From positions 1 to 64,000 of the forward strand of contig NZ_JAIQZN010000018.1 of NCBI RefSeq assembly GCF_023333585.1: DNA of 64,000 bases. Direction: 5' to 3'. The stretch is from Argonema antarcticum A004/B2. GTDB lineage: Bacteria > Cyanobacteriota > Cyanobacteriia > Cyanobacteriales > Aerosakkonemataceae. Below the pieces are notes generated by a model. It saw only the letters and a program-made list of their open reading frames with translations, had not been told where the DNA came from and did no database searches. Shown one piece after another: positions 16,689 to 25,728 of this stretch. A program made the translations under genes and the position numbers. The first letter of the stretch is position 1, and every line of letters starts with the position of its first letter.

Positions 16689-16909
16689 TAGATACTGACC
16701 TTAATCTGTTCCCGAATTACAGATTTACCAGAAAGTTCTTGTTCGGCTAGTTCGCGATTAGATATTAAGATTAATTCGATTGCTTCGCGCAAACTTTCTC
16801 TAGCTTCTTCTAGGGTTTTTTCCTGTACATTGGCACCGGGTAACTCTTCAACGTAGCCAATATACCAGTCGTCTACTTTTTCAAATACCGCAGTAAATGT
16901 GTTTGACAT
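16688..16909 (-). CDS. hicB: HicB-type antitoxin
   Basis: 73 aa, short HicB: the partial RNase H-like fold FTAVFEKVDDWYIGYVEELPGANVQEKTLEEARESLREAIELIL is typical. It neutralises HicA. Here the order is hicB then hicA with a TAATG overlap. The toxin frame is broken, so this antitoxin may be an orphan or may act on other HicA copies. Confidence 0.9.
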   Translation of the reverse strand: MSNTFTAVFEKVDDWYIGYVEELPGANVQEKTLEEARESLREAIELILISNRELAEQELSGKSVIREQIKVSI

Positions 16910-17019
16910 TGTTAGTTATTTTGCAAAGGGATACGTTGGTTTTGTGATTTGATAGGAGAGGGCGATCGCACAAATCACCCTTGGCTGTGAGTTTTGCTGT
17001 AATCTGATATATTACCCTA

Positions 17020-17409
17020 TCACCACATTTCTACCACCAACCCATCAACTTCTTGAAAATGGGCGTCACGCGACACTAAGGTCAATTGGTGCTGCATGGC
17101 AACGGCAGCAATCCAAATGTCATTATCAGGGATAGGTCGCCCCTTCTGTCGTAAAAGATTTCTTATTTGACCATACTGATTTGCTGTTGCTGTATTGGAC
17201 GGTAGAACATTATTAGTAGCTATAAACTCCTCTATCCGTGCCAGGTTCTCTGCTACTCGTCCCGACTTGTAAGCACCATAATAGAGTTCGCCAATTGCGG
17301 TGCTTGAAACAAATACAGCTTCAGCCCGTACACATAGTTGCTCAACTGAAGTATCTCCTTCGAGGAAAGCAATGGCAATATTCGTATCCAGTAGGAATCT
17401 ACCACTCAT
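17020..17409 (-). CDS. PIN domain toxin, VapC-like
   Basis: 129 aa PIN-domain ribonuclease. Acidic metal-binding residues are in FLLDTNIAIAFLEGD (Asp 8), IGELYYGAYKS (Glu), and IPDNDIWIAAVAMQH (two Asp), with the closing LVSRDAHF. VapC toxins cut tRNA or rRNA and are held inactive by the partner antitoxin. The start overlaps the upstream antitoxin stop by 4 nt (ATGA). Intact, so probably functional. Confidence 0.92.
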   Translation of the reverse strand: MSGRFLLDTNIAIAFLEGDTSVEQLCVRAEAVFVSSTAIGELYYGAYKSGRVAENLARIEEFIATNNVLPSNTATANQYGQIRNLLRQKGRPIPDNDIWIAAVAMQHQLTLVSRDAHFQEVDGLVVEMW

Positions 17410-17642
17410 TCAGACCACCCTTTCAAATCTGCCTGTCCCCAGTTTTCCTCTGCTGCCTCTAACATAATTTTCGCATCCTCATGGGAAATAGTGCCAGCAA
17501 ATTGAAGCAACTCCTTACCAGGTACGCCAACAGGGTTTTTCATCGCTAAAAATCGCGCAAAGTCCAGCACTTGCTGTTGTTGTTCATCACTCAACTTATT
17601 CACTTGAGCGAAAATTTCCTTCTCAATCAATGGATTAATCAT
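17406..17642 (-). CDS. DUF2281-like antitoxin
   Basis: 78 aa. The N-terminal half MINPLIEKEIFAQVNKLSDE with QQQQVLDFARFL matches the DUF2281/VapB-like family found before PIN toxins in cyanobacteria. The C-terminal half (ISHEDAKIMLEAAEENW) would wrap the toxin. It is first in the operon and overlaps the toxin gene by 4 nt, the usual antitoxin-first order. Confidence 0.88.
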   Translation of the reverse strand: MINPLIEKEIFAQVNKLSDEQQQQVLDFARFLAMKNPVGVPGKELLQFAGTISHEDAKIMLEAAEENWGQADLKGWSE

Positions 17643-17659
17643 CTTACACTACCTCCCGA

Positions 17660-20600
17660 TCAAACCGTTACACCTTCAAGTTCTTCATCAGTTATATCAT
17701 ACAACTCTCTTAACTTCTGCAACCTCTCCTCACTCGGTTGCCAAAAACCCCTCCCATTCGCCTCCAACATCCTCCCCACAATATTGCGAAACGCTTCTGG
17801 ATTTGCCTCCCGCAATTTCTTAGCCATCTCCTCATCTAAAGCATAAGTATCAGCCGCTTGTTCGTAAACCCAATCATCAGTAAAATCGGCAGTACCACCC
17901 CAACCAATTAATGCCGTCATTCGTTGCGAAATCTCATAAGCACCACCACTACCTTGATTCGCCATTGCATCAGCCCATTTGGGATTTAGCAACTTAGTGC
18001 GATATTCCATTCGCAGCAAATCTTCTAAATTCCGAGGCGTCGTATCTTTGGAGAAACTTTCCACAAAACTCGCATTGACTTTTTTACCCTGTTGTTTCTC
18101 TGCTGCCTTTTTCAAACCACCAGTATTGGCGTAATATTCCTGAATGTCAGTTAAACCATATTCCACAGAATCGATTTGTTGAACAACTCTTTCAGTAGTT
18201 TGCAACAATTGATTGAGGATTTCTGTTCGCGCTTCCCCCTTATCTTTTCTGCCGTAACTAAACGCATTTCGACCTTGCCAAGTATTCGCCAACTCATCGC
18301 CCGATTCCCAATTAGACGCGACAACTTGGTCATTTACTAGCGAACCAAAATCACCAGCGGGGTTAGAAAATAATCGTGCAGTTGCATTATCCACACCTTT
18401 TGCGTTTAATGCTAAAGCGTGTTTGCGGATAAAATTCTGGTCTTCCGGTTCATCCGCATCAGCAGCGCGTTGAAACAAATCATCCAACAATTCAATAATA
18501 TTGACAAAACTATCGCGGAAAATACCGGAAAGATTTGCCAGCACATCAATGCGCGGATGTTCGACTTCTGCTAATGGCTTTAATTCGTAACGAACAATGC
18601 GTCCCGTACCCTCTTTTACTGGTTCAGCACCCACTAATTCTAACAGAATACCCAGAGATTCTCCCTTAGTTTTGATCGCATCCAAACCCCACAACATTAC
18701 CGCAATTGTTTCGGGATATTGCCCATTTTCCTTAAGATGTTGGGCGATAATTTTCTTGGCAATTTCTCGACCTCGTTCGTAAGCAGCAGGTGAAGGCATT
18801 CGATAGGGATCTAAAGCATGAATATTGCGACCCGTAGGTAAAACACCCGCACCATCACGTAACAAATCACCTCCTGGTGCAGGGGGTATATATTCGCCAT
18901 TCAATCCCCGCAGCAGGTTGGTTAATTCATCTGTGGTTTGCATTAATAAATCGCGAATTTGGATAGACTCTTGGGTATCCACAAACCCGGTTTCTCCAAG
19001 AAACCGGGTTTGTTTGTTTTCGCCAAAATAAGCATTTAGATAAGATGCCATTTCTTCATCATTCGGCGGTTCTCCCAATACGTGCAAACCAGATGAGAAG
19101 AGGCGATTTTCCAGAACTTGCAGATATTCGTACAAGTTGACCAAATAATGGTTAAAAGCATGGGCACTAAACATTCTGACATTTTCCGGGCTAAAGGCAA
19201 TTCCCAACTGTTTAGCATCTTCAAATGGGCAATCTGTATCTAAACCTGTGTCTACTATCTTTTTGCAGATGGCTTCTTTGAGAACGTAATTTTTCTGCGT
19301 GTCTTCCCGATATTCGGAAATTAAGTCGCGTAAAGATACCAATTCTTTATACAAGCCTGCACGTCCATAAGGCGGCACATTATGGGAAATCAGGACGCCG
19401 TAACCGCGCCGTTTGGCTAACATCGATTCGGAGGGATTATTTGCCGCATATATATATAGATGTGGCATATCTCCCAGGAGAATGTCTGACCAGGAATAGC
19501 CGGTATTTCCCAATGGGGAACCGGGCAACCATTCAACGGTGCCGTGCATTCCAAAGTGAACGATCGCATCTGCTTGAAATTCGTTTTGCAGCCATTTGTA
19601 GAAGGCTGCATATTGGGGATGAGGCGTTAAATCGCGTTCAAACATTAGGCGCATGGGATCGCCTGATATTCCTAAAGGTGGTTGCACGCCGATCCAAATA
19701 TTTCCTAATTGCACGCCGCCAAGATGATATTCATCATCATAGGTTTTAATACCTGTACCAGTAAGAGATTTCCATTGTTTTGCAATGCGATTTGTTAATA
19801 GGTATCCCAACCATTTTTCGAGGGTGTGAACATTGACGGTAGATACTCCTTCAGCAAGCGGGAGAGATTCATCAGCTACTTTCACCCAGCGGATTAATTC
19901 TTCGCCATCTTCGGGTAAATCTCCGACGTTGTAACCTCGATCATTTAGTGCGTGGAGGAATTTGATTAAACTTTTAGGTACGTTTAATAATGCTGCTGTA
20001 CCTGTGGCACCATATCCGGGTGGAAATCCGTAGAGAATGATGGCGATTTTGCGATCGCATGGTGGGGTTCGTCGCAGTGATATCCATTTGTTCAGCCTAC
20101 CAGTAAGGCGTTTTACTCGATCGGGAATTAGATAGATGTCTTCCCCGACTAAACCGCCAAGGGGAATTGGATCGATCGCACCATCTAATTCGGGCAGCGC
20201 GTATAAAACGACACTTTGCAAGCCCCCAACACCTTGCCGAGTCCAAGAGTGTATATCTTGAATTAGCAACGGTGCGGATACCATGTATGGCACATTCTTG
20301 GCAGTAAGGATGCGTTTGGCAACTTCAACTTGACGCCCCGCTTCCATCGAACCTGCTGGGCCACCAACTAACGGAAAGCCGATTGTAGATACGATCGCAT
20401 CGACTTCTACTGCTTCGCTAGATAATGAGAGTGTTTCAATATTACCTTGTTTTCTTTGAGTCGTTTCATAAGCGGTTGTCATCCAATCTCGAACAGCAAC
20501 ATGACCTTCAACCCCATTAATAAAGATAGGTAAGGGGATTAATCCTGCTTTTTCAAAATGACGAATTAGTTGGAAAATGTAAGGTTGTTTTGTGATAACG

Positions 20601-21400
20601 TGCTTGCGATAAAGTAGAATGCCGACAACCGGATTGGTGATTCCTAAATTTTCTGTTTCGTCTGCTCCTCTGCTCCTCTGCTCCTCTGCTCCTCTGCTCC
20701 TGTGGCGATACCATTCTAAATATTGTTTTGGTGATTCAAAATAACCTTGATAATCGGGATGCAATAATCCCATGTTTGGGGTTTCGACTGGTGGCGGAAT
20801 TTCTCCTAGTTTTAAACCTAAATATTTCTCTGCTAGAGTCCAGAACATGGAAACGACATTATCTGTGCCGCCAGCATTCCAGTAACCGTAGATTATTAGC
20901 CAGTTGCGTAAGTCTTGCACCTTTTGCACTGGCACATATTTTAATAACTTCGGCCCTACTTTCAAAAAGCTGATGTATCCGGCGAGTTTGTCTTCTTCTC
21001 GTCCGTTGCTGAATTTGTCGAGTATAAATTTAACTGGTTTGGGCATTCCTTTAGGTTTGTCGCCAATTTTGAATGCACCAATTTGGGTGAGACTCATCAA
21101 TTCTAAGGCTGACTCGAATACTAGGCGAATGGGGATGTGCTGAATTCTTTCACGCAGCCACAAAACTTGGTCATAATCAAATAGCAAACTGCCGAAGAAG
21201 ACATCTGCGCCTTGCAGTGCGGCTTCTACGGCTTCGGGTTCGGTGCGTAGTGCAATATCGCTAAACACCCGGATATCCAGTTCGGGGCAGCTTGCGACAG
21301 CCAAATCAGCGGCTTTGCGGTACAAGTCGGCGTTGAAGGATTCAAACCCAGCAATCAAGACGATGCGTTTCATAGCCCCAAGCTCGAAAAGTTTCTTCAT
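17660..21400 (-). CDS. chlH: Magnesium chelatase subunit H (ChlH/BchH family) paralogue
   Basis: 1246 aa as read; the second in-frame ATG at 21373 (MKRIVLIAGFES) is the more likely start. The large porphyrin-binding subunit fold is marked by NMGLLHPDYQGYF, HFGMHGTVEWLPGSPLGNTG, AANNPSESMLAKRRGYG, and the C-terminal NPKWADAMANQGSGGAYEIS. It would insert Mg2+ into protoporphyrin IX with ChlI and ChlD, or act as a related chelatase; ChlH of cyanobacteria is about 1330 aa, so this is probably a second copy. Two intergenic-type repeats sit in frame: a CTCCTCTGCT array at about 20664-20702 (residues 233-246, RSRGAEEQRSRGADE) and a 29-bp palindrome at 18983-19011 (near residue 800, TRFLGETGF). Divergent from the CHAT gene. 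Confidence 0.85.
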   Translation of the reverse strand: MKKLFELGAMKRIVLIAGFESFNADLYRKAADLAVASCPELDIRVFSDIALRTEPEAVEAALQGADVFFGSLLFDYDQVLWLRERIQHIPIRLVFESALELMSLTQIGAFKIGDKPKGMPKPVKFILDKFSNGREEDKLAGYISFLKVGPKLLKYVPVQKVQDLRNWLIIYGYWNAGGTDNVVSMFWTLAEKYLGLKLGEIPPPVETPNMGLLHPDYQGYFESPKQYLEWYRHRSRGAEEQRSRGADETENLGITNPVVGILLYRKHVITKQPYIFQLIRHFEKAGLIPLPIFINGVEGHVAVRDWMTTAYETTQRKQGNIETLSLSSEAVEVDAIVSTIGFPLVGGPAGSMEAGRQVEVAKRILTAKNVPYMVSAPLLIQDIHSWTRQGVGGLQSVVLYALPELDGAIDPIPLGGLVGEDIYLIPDRVKRLTGRLNKWISLRRTPPCDRKIAIILYGFPPGYGATGTAALLNVPKSLIKFLHALNDRGYNVGDLPEDGEELIRWVKVADESLPLAEGVSTVNVHTLEKWLGYLLTNRIAKQWKSLTGTGIKTYDDEYHLGGVQLGNIWIGVQPPLGISGDPMRLMFERDLTPHPQYAAFYKWLQNEFQADAIVHFGMHGTVEWLPGSPLGNTGYSWSDILLGDMPHLYIYAANNPSESMLAKRRGYGVLISHNVPPYGRAGLYKELVSLRDLISEYREDTQKNYVLKEAICKKIVDTGLDTDCPFEDAKQLGIAFSPENVRMFSAHAFNHYLVNLYEYLQVLENRLFSSGLHVLGEPPNDEEMASYLNAYFGENKQTRFLGETGFVDTQESIQIRDLLMQTTDELTNLLRGLNGEYIPPAPGGDLLRDGAGVLPTGRNIHALDPYRMPSPAAYERGREIAKKIIAQHLKENGQYPETIAVMLWGLDAIKTKGESLGILLELVGAEPVKEGTGRIVRYELKPLAEVEHPRIDVLANLSGIFRDSFVNIIELLDDLFQRAADADEPEDQNFIRKHALALNAKGVDNATARLFSNPAGDFGSLVNDQVVASNWESGDELANTWQGRNAFSYGRKDKGEARTEILNQLLQTTERVVQQIDSVEYGLTDIQEYYANTGGLKKAAEKQQGKKVNASFVESFSKDTTPRNLEDLLRMEYRTKLLNPKWADAMANQGSGGAYEISQRMTALIGWGGTADFTDDWVYEQAADTYALDEEMAKKLREANPEAFRNIVGRMLEANGRGFWQPSEERLQKLRELYDITDEELEGVTV
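18983..19011. repeat. 29-bp palindrome inside chelatase gene
   Basis: AAACCCGGTTTCT, CCA, AGAAACCGGGTTT: a perfect 13-3-13 inverted repeat of the AGAAACCCGGTTTCT family, in frame inside the ChlH-family gene. Confidence 0.92.
20664..20702. repeat. 10-bp tandem repeat inside chelatase gene
   Basis: Nearly four head-to-tail copies of CTCCTCTGCT (plus strand) encode the RSRGAEEQRSRGADE segment. Similar GCAGAGGGGCAGAGG text occurs in the dehydrogenase insertion near 11945. Confidence 0.88.
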
Positions 21401-21451
21401 ACTTCGATCTTAAAGGGGTTTTCAGGTTAAAACAGAGAACGAGATTTCCTA

Positions 21452-23842
21452 TTGACAACAATGAACTTTTGTCTTAAGTATTTCAGTTTTGCAACAGCGA
21501 CTCTGCTGCTTACCCTTCACCCGTTACCCCTGACTCCTTCATTCTCACTCCTGCCAGCGCAGGCGCAAACGTCTCAAAGCCGAAGGAATCAGGCATTGCA
21601 GCTTTACCAAAAGGCTGGCCAGCTGTACGAAGAAGGTCAATATCGAGAAGCTTTGCAAATACTCCAGCAGGCTTTAGTCTTTTTCCGCGAAGTGGGTAGC
21701 CGTACCGAAGTTGGAGCGATCCTCAATAACATCGGATTAGTTTACAGGAATTTAGGCGAGTATCCCCAGGCACTGGAGTTTCTGGGCCAAGCGTTAACCA
21801 TTCAAAAAGAAGTCGGCAATAGGGAAGAAGAAGCTACCACGCTTGATGTCTTGGCTGGAGTTTACGAAAGCCAGGGTCAGTATGCTAAAGCATTGGAGTT
21901 CTTTCAACAAGCCTTAACTATTAGGCAAGCAATGGGCAACAAGGATGGCATTGGGACGACCCTCAATAACATGGGGCAACTTTACCAACAACTGGGTCAG
22001 TATTCGCAAGCATTGACATACTACGAGCAATCTTTAGCGATTAACAAAGAACTCGCCAACAAAGCAGGCGTTGGCCTTAGTCTGCACAATATTGGCGGAA
22101 TTTATTACGAGGTGCGTCAGTACGATCGCGCACTAGAATTTTTGCAGCAATCTCTAACAATAAACAGAGAACTCGGCAATAAGGCAGACGAAAGAGGAAC
22201 TCTTAGTAGCATCGGTGAAGTTTATCGGCAGCAGGGTCAGTATCCCAAAGCGCTGGAGTTCCATCAACAAGCTTTAGCTATTTACAAACAAGTTGGCGAT
22301 AAGGCAGGTGAAGGAGCTGCCCTTAATAACATAGGTATAGTTTACTTCGGTCTGAATGAGAATTCCAAAGCTTTGGAATTCTCCAAACAAGCTTTAGCAA
22401 TTTACAGGGAAATCGGTCAGAAGGCGGGGGAAGCAATTGCTTTGAGCAATATAGCCAATGCTCTGATGAAATCTGGAAATATTATCGAAGCAGAAAAAAT
22501 GCTCCGGGCTGCGATTAGTGTTCAAGAATCTCTACGGCCAGGATTAAGAGATGCCGATAAAGTCTCAATTTTTGAAACCCAAACTGACGCATATCGCGAT
22601 TTACAAAAAGCTTTGATTGCCCAGAATAAAACTGAGGCAGCGCTAGAGATTAGCGAAAGGGGAAGGGCGCGTGCTTTTGTGGAGTTATTGGCGACGCGGC
22701 TAGGCAGAGCTACCGATCAAACAACTATCAATTCACCCAATATTGAGCAAATTAAACAAATTGCCAAAACCCAAAAGGCAACGTTGGTTGAATATTCAAT
22801 CATGTATGATTCCGGCAAAAAAACAGACCTTTTTATTTGGGTAATCAAACCAACAGGTGAAATCTCTTTTCGCCAAGTTGACCTGAAATCTTTGCCAAAT
22901 TCCTTGGACGATTTTGTTACCAGCAGCCGCGAATCTATAGGTGTCAGAGGTCGCGGTATTGCAGTGCAAGTCAGGCCCGATGAACGCTCTCAACTGCAAA
23001 AATTACAGCAGCTGCATCAAATTCTTATTAAACCAATTGCTGATATTTTGCCAACCGAGCCAGCGGCGCGTGTTATCTTCATTCCGCAGGATGCTTTGTT
23101 TTTAGTTGCTTTTCCAGCTTTAAAAGATACTTCTGGAAAATACTTAATTGAACAGCATACAATTCTCACTGCACCTGCTATTCAACTCTTGGATTTTACC
23201 CGTCAGCAACGTCAACGAATTTCGGAGAAAGATGTGTTGGTCGTTGGCAATCCAACAATGCCTAGTTTACCATCCGAACTGGGAAAACCACCGGAACAGT
23301 TGCCCAGTTTACCCGGTGCGGAAAGAGAAGCAAAAGCGATCGCAACTCTCCTCTCCACCCAAGCAATTACCGGAAACCAGGCGACAAAAGCTAAGATTTT
23401 GCAGCAGTTACCAAACGCTGGAATTATTCACTTAGCAACTCACGGATTGCTCGATGATTTTTCGGGTTTCCAAAGTTCAATAGCTCTCGCTCCATCTGGA
23501 AAAGATGATGGTTTATTAACTGTACGAGAAATTATCAGTTTGAAATTAAATGCTCAACTGGCAATTTTGAGCGCTTGCGATACCGGACGGGGGAGAATTA
23601 GCGGCGATGGAGTGATCGGACTTTCTCGTGCATTCATTGGTGCAGGCGTTTCCAGCGTGATAGTTTCTCTCTGGTCGATACCCGATGGCCCCACCGCGTT
23701 TCTAATGACGGAATTTTATCAAAATATGCAAAAAAACATTGATAAGGCGCAAGCGTTACGGCAAGCTATGCTGACAACAATGAAACAAAATCCGAATCCT
23801 AGAGATTGGGCAGCTTTTACGCTAATTGGTGAAGCAGAGTAA
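21452..23842 (+). CDS. TPR-CHAT protein, exported
   Basis: 796 aa. A signal peptide (core FATATLLLTLHPLPL, cleavage after PAQAQ) precedes about eight 40-residue tetratricopeptide repeats (about 40-355) each of the type ALEFxxQALxIxxExGNK, a helical linker, and a C-terminal CHAT domain. CHAT is a caspase-like peptidase: the catalytic His is in HLATHG (H664) and Cys in LSACDTG (C709). The TPR array probably recognises a protein partner. Start TTG at 21452 or, more likely, ATG at 21461 (MNFCLK). It is divergent from the chelatase gene with only about 50-90 nt between, so the promoters may overlap. Confidence 0.92.
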   Translation: MTTMNFCLKYFSFATATLLLTLHPLPLTPSFSLLPAQAQTSQSRRNQALQLYQKAGQLYEEGQYREALQILQQALVFFREVGSRTEVGAILNNIGLVYRNLGEYPQALEFLGQALTIQKEVGNREEEATTLDVLAGVYESQGQYAKALEFFQQALTIRQAMGNKDGIGTTLNNMGQLYQQLGQYSQALTYYEQSLAINKELANKAGVGLSLHNIGGIYYEVRQYDRALEFLQQSLTINRELGNKADERGTLSSIGEVYRQQGQYPKALEFHQQALAIYKQVGDKAGEGAALNNIGIVYFGLNENSKALEFSKQALAIYREIGQKAGEAIALSNIANALMKSGNIIEAEKMLRAAISVQESLRPGLRDADKVSIFETQTDAYRDLQKALIAQNKTEAALEISERGRARAFVELLATRLGRATDQTTINSPNIEQIKQIAKTQKATLVEYSIMYDSGKKTDLFIWVIKPTGEISFRQVDLKSLPNSLDDFVTSSRESIGVRGRGIAVQVRPDERSQLQKLQQLHQILIKPIADILPTEPAARVIFIPQDALFLVAFPALKDTSGKYLIEQHTILTAPAIQLLDFTRQQRQRISEKDVLVVGNPTMPSLPSELGKPPEQLPSLPGAEREAKAIATLLSTQAITGNQATKAKILQQLPNAGIIHLATHGLLDDFSGFQSSIALAPSGKDDGLLTVREIISLKLNAQLAILSACDTGRGRISGDGVIGLSRAFIGAGVSSVIVSLWSIPDGPTAFLMTEFYQNMQKNIDKAQALRQAMLTTMKQNPNPRDWAAFTLIGEAE

Positions 23843-23883
23843 CCAGTTGTATAACTGAAATCTTACATCTGCGTTTTTCTCCC

Positions 23884-23933
23884 GCCAGGGGTTCAAACCC
23901 CTGGCTAATAGCTTAAGTCGTCTCAAAACGACT
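23884..23933. terminator. Two hairpins after CHAT gene
   Basis: GCCAGGGGTT-CA-AACCCCTGGC (23884-23905) is followed by AAGTCGT..ACGACTT (23914-23933). Both are compact stems in the 231-nt gap before the oxidoreductase gene and could terminate the CHAT message. Confidence 0.6.
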
Positions 23934-24073
23934 TGAGAGAGGTTTTAGGGATTTCCAAATAAAAAAGCTCCAGTATGGGCGGCTTTTTCAACAAGCATAG
24001 CAACTCCGAAAGAGCCGATTTCTTCAAAAAACCCAACTTCTGGGGTGAGGTTTATTTACAGTTTTAGAGGTGG

Positions 24074-25594
24074 ATGATGCAGTTAGATGTCATAGTTATC
24101 GGTAGCGGTATCGGCGGTTTAACTGCTGCGGGACTACTCGCACGTTACGGCAAGAAAGTGTTAGTCTGCGAAAGTCACACCATTCCGGGCGGTGCGGCGC
24201 ACAGCTTCTCGCGACGCGGCTTTCACTTCGATTCTGGCCCTTCATTTTATTGTGGCTTAAATCACCCGCAAAGCCTCAATCCTTTGCGGCAAGTGCTTGA
24301 GGTTTTGGGCGAATCTGTCGAAACCGTAAGTTACGATCCGTTGGGACATTATCATTTTCCAGAAGGCGCTTTTCCGGTTTATAGTAATGCGGAACGTTAT
24401 CGAAAAGCAGTTGCTGAAATTACGCCGCAAGGTGCGATCGAACTCGAACGCTTTGAAAAACCTTTGCTGCAATTGTACGAAGCATTAAAAGGTATTCCCA
24501 CTTTAGCTTTACGCGCAGATTTCCAGGTGATTCCCGTCCTACTAACAAGATATCTGCCATCACTATTAAAATTATTACTTCAAATCGGAATAGTACAAGG
24601 TTCCGTTGGCGAGGTGATGGATAAAGAGGTAAAAGATCCTTGGGTGCGGCGACTAATCGATTTAGAATGTTTTCTGTTATCTGGTTTGAAAGCAGAGGGA
24701 ACTATTGCGCCAGAAGTAGCTTTCATGCTGGGGGAACGCAGCAATATCGGCGTCGATTATCCGGTGGGAGGTAGTGGCGCAATTGTTGATGCTTTAGTGA
24801 GAGGTTTAGAACGTTGGGGCGGAAAATTGCGACTAAATGCCCACGTTGACAAAATATTATTGGAATCTGGCCAAGTTGTCGGGGTTAGGTTGCGTAATGG
24901 GGAAATAATTAAAGCAGCTATCGTTATTTCCAATGCGACTATCTGGGATACTTATACTAAACTGCTGAAACCAGAAGATTTGCCAAGTTCATATCGCCAG
25001 CAGTCTCTCGATATTCCTGCTGTTGATAGTTTTATGCACTTGCATTTGGGTATCCGCGCTGAAGGTTTGGAAAATATTACCGGACATCATGTAGTTGTTC
25101 ACGATGCTAATCGAGATATCACGGGACCTGGCAATACTTGCATGATTTCTATTCCTTCTGTTTGGGATAAAAATCTTGCACCAACCGGACATCATGTGGT
25201 TCATTGTTATACTTTGGAACCTTATCAGAATTGGCAGCGTGATGATAGTTATGAAGAGAAGAAAAAAGAGCGATCGCAATCTCTATTTCGTGCTTTAGAA
25301 AAAATCATACCAGATTTGCGCGATCGCATCCTCATCGAACTCATCGGTACACCCCTAACCCACGCCTACTACCTGCGCCGCGATCGAGGAACTTATGGCC
25401 CTGCGATCGCCGCCGGTAAAGGCACATTTCCAGGCCCACACACCCCCATCCCCGGATTGTACCGCGTTGGCGACAGCACCATGCCTGGAATTGGTGTTCC
25501 CGCCGTTGCTGCCTCTGGGATTTTGTGTGCTAATACTTTAGTTAGAGAGCGGGAGACTGCCAAATTGTTAGACTTATATCGATCGCGGTTATAA
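24074..25594 (+). CDS. FAD-dependent oxidoreductase, carotenoid isomerase/desaturase type
   Basis: 506 aa. The N-terminal dinucleotide fold has VIGSGIGGLTAAGLLARYGKK with the acidic ribose-binding residue in LVCESH, then PGGAAHSFSRRGFHFDSGPS as in CrtI/CrtH/retinol saturase enzymes. The C-terminal FAD motif includes GLYRVGDSTMPGIGVPAVAASG. Likely redox or isomerase action on a carotenoid or similar polyene in membranes. The length fits cyanobacterial CrtH (prolycopene isomerase), but which member cannot be decided by eye; it may be a paralogue. The ATG at 24074 or at 24077 (MQLDVIVIG) could start it. Confidence 0.82.
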   Translation: MMQLDVIVIGSGIGGLTAAGLLARYGKKVLVCESHTIPGGAAHSFSRRGFHFDSGPSFYCGLNHPQSLNPLRQVLEVLGESVETVSYDPLGHYHFPEGAFPVYSNAERYRKAVAEITPQGAIELERFEKPLLQLYEALKGIPTLALRADFQVIPVLLTRYLPSLLKLLLQIGIVQGSVGEVMDKEVKDPWVRRLIDLECFLLSGLKAEGTIAPEVAFMLGERSNIGVDYPVGGSGAIVDALVRGLERWGGKLRLNAHVDKILLESGQVVGVRLRNGEIIKAAIVISNATIWDTYTKLLKPEDLPSSYRQQSLDIPAVDSFMHLHLGIRAEGLENITGHHVVVHDANRDITGPGNTCMISIPSVWDKNLAPTGHHVVHCYTLEPYQNWQRDDSYEEKKKERSQSLFRALEKIIPDLRDRILIELIGTPLTHAYYLRRDRGTYGPAIAAGKGTFPGPHTPIPGLYRVGDSTMPGIGVPAVAASGILCANTLVRERETAKLLDLYRSRL

Positions 25595-25605
25595 CCGTAA
25601 GCTCA

Positions 25606-25672
25606 CTGTTCGCTGTTCACTGTTCGCTGTTCACTCTCAAAAGTCAACAGTCAACAGTCAACAGTATTCCAA
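25606..25672. repeat. Tandem CTGTTCGCTGTTCACTGTT and AGTCAAC repeats
   Basis: Two imperfect arrays (CTGTTCG/CTGTTCA units, then three GTCAACA units) fill part of the gap between the oxidoreductase and DUF3616 genes. Same class as the other 7-bp arrays in the window. Confidence 0.8.
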
Positions 25673-25728
25673 AACTTCATTGCAGTTCCACTTCGTTACC
25701 ATCCGATCTGAATTATAAAATATTAGAC

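Noticed and set aside
17660..23842. Functional link between the chelatase gene and the TPR-CHAT gene because of their shared divergent promoter
   Set aside because: No known pathway joins them, and the short gap alone is weak evidence.
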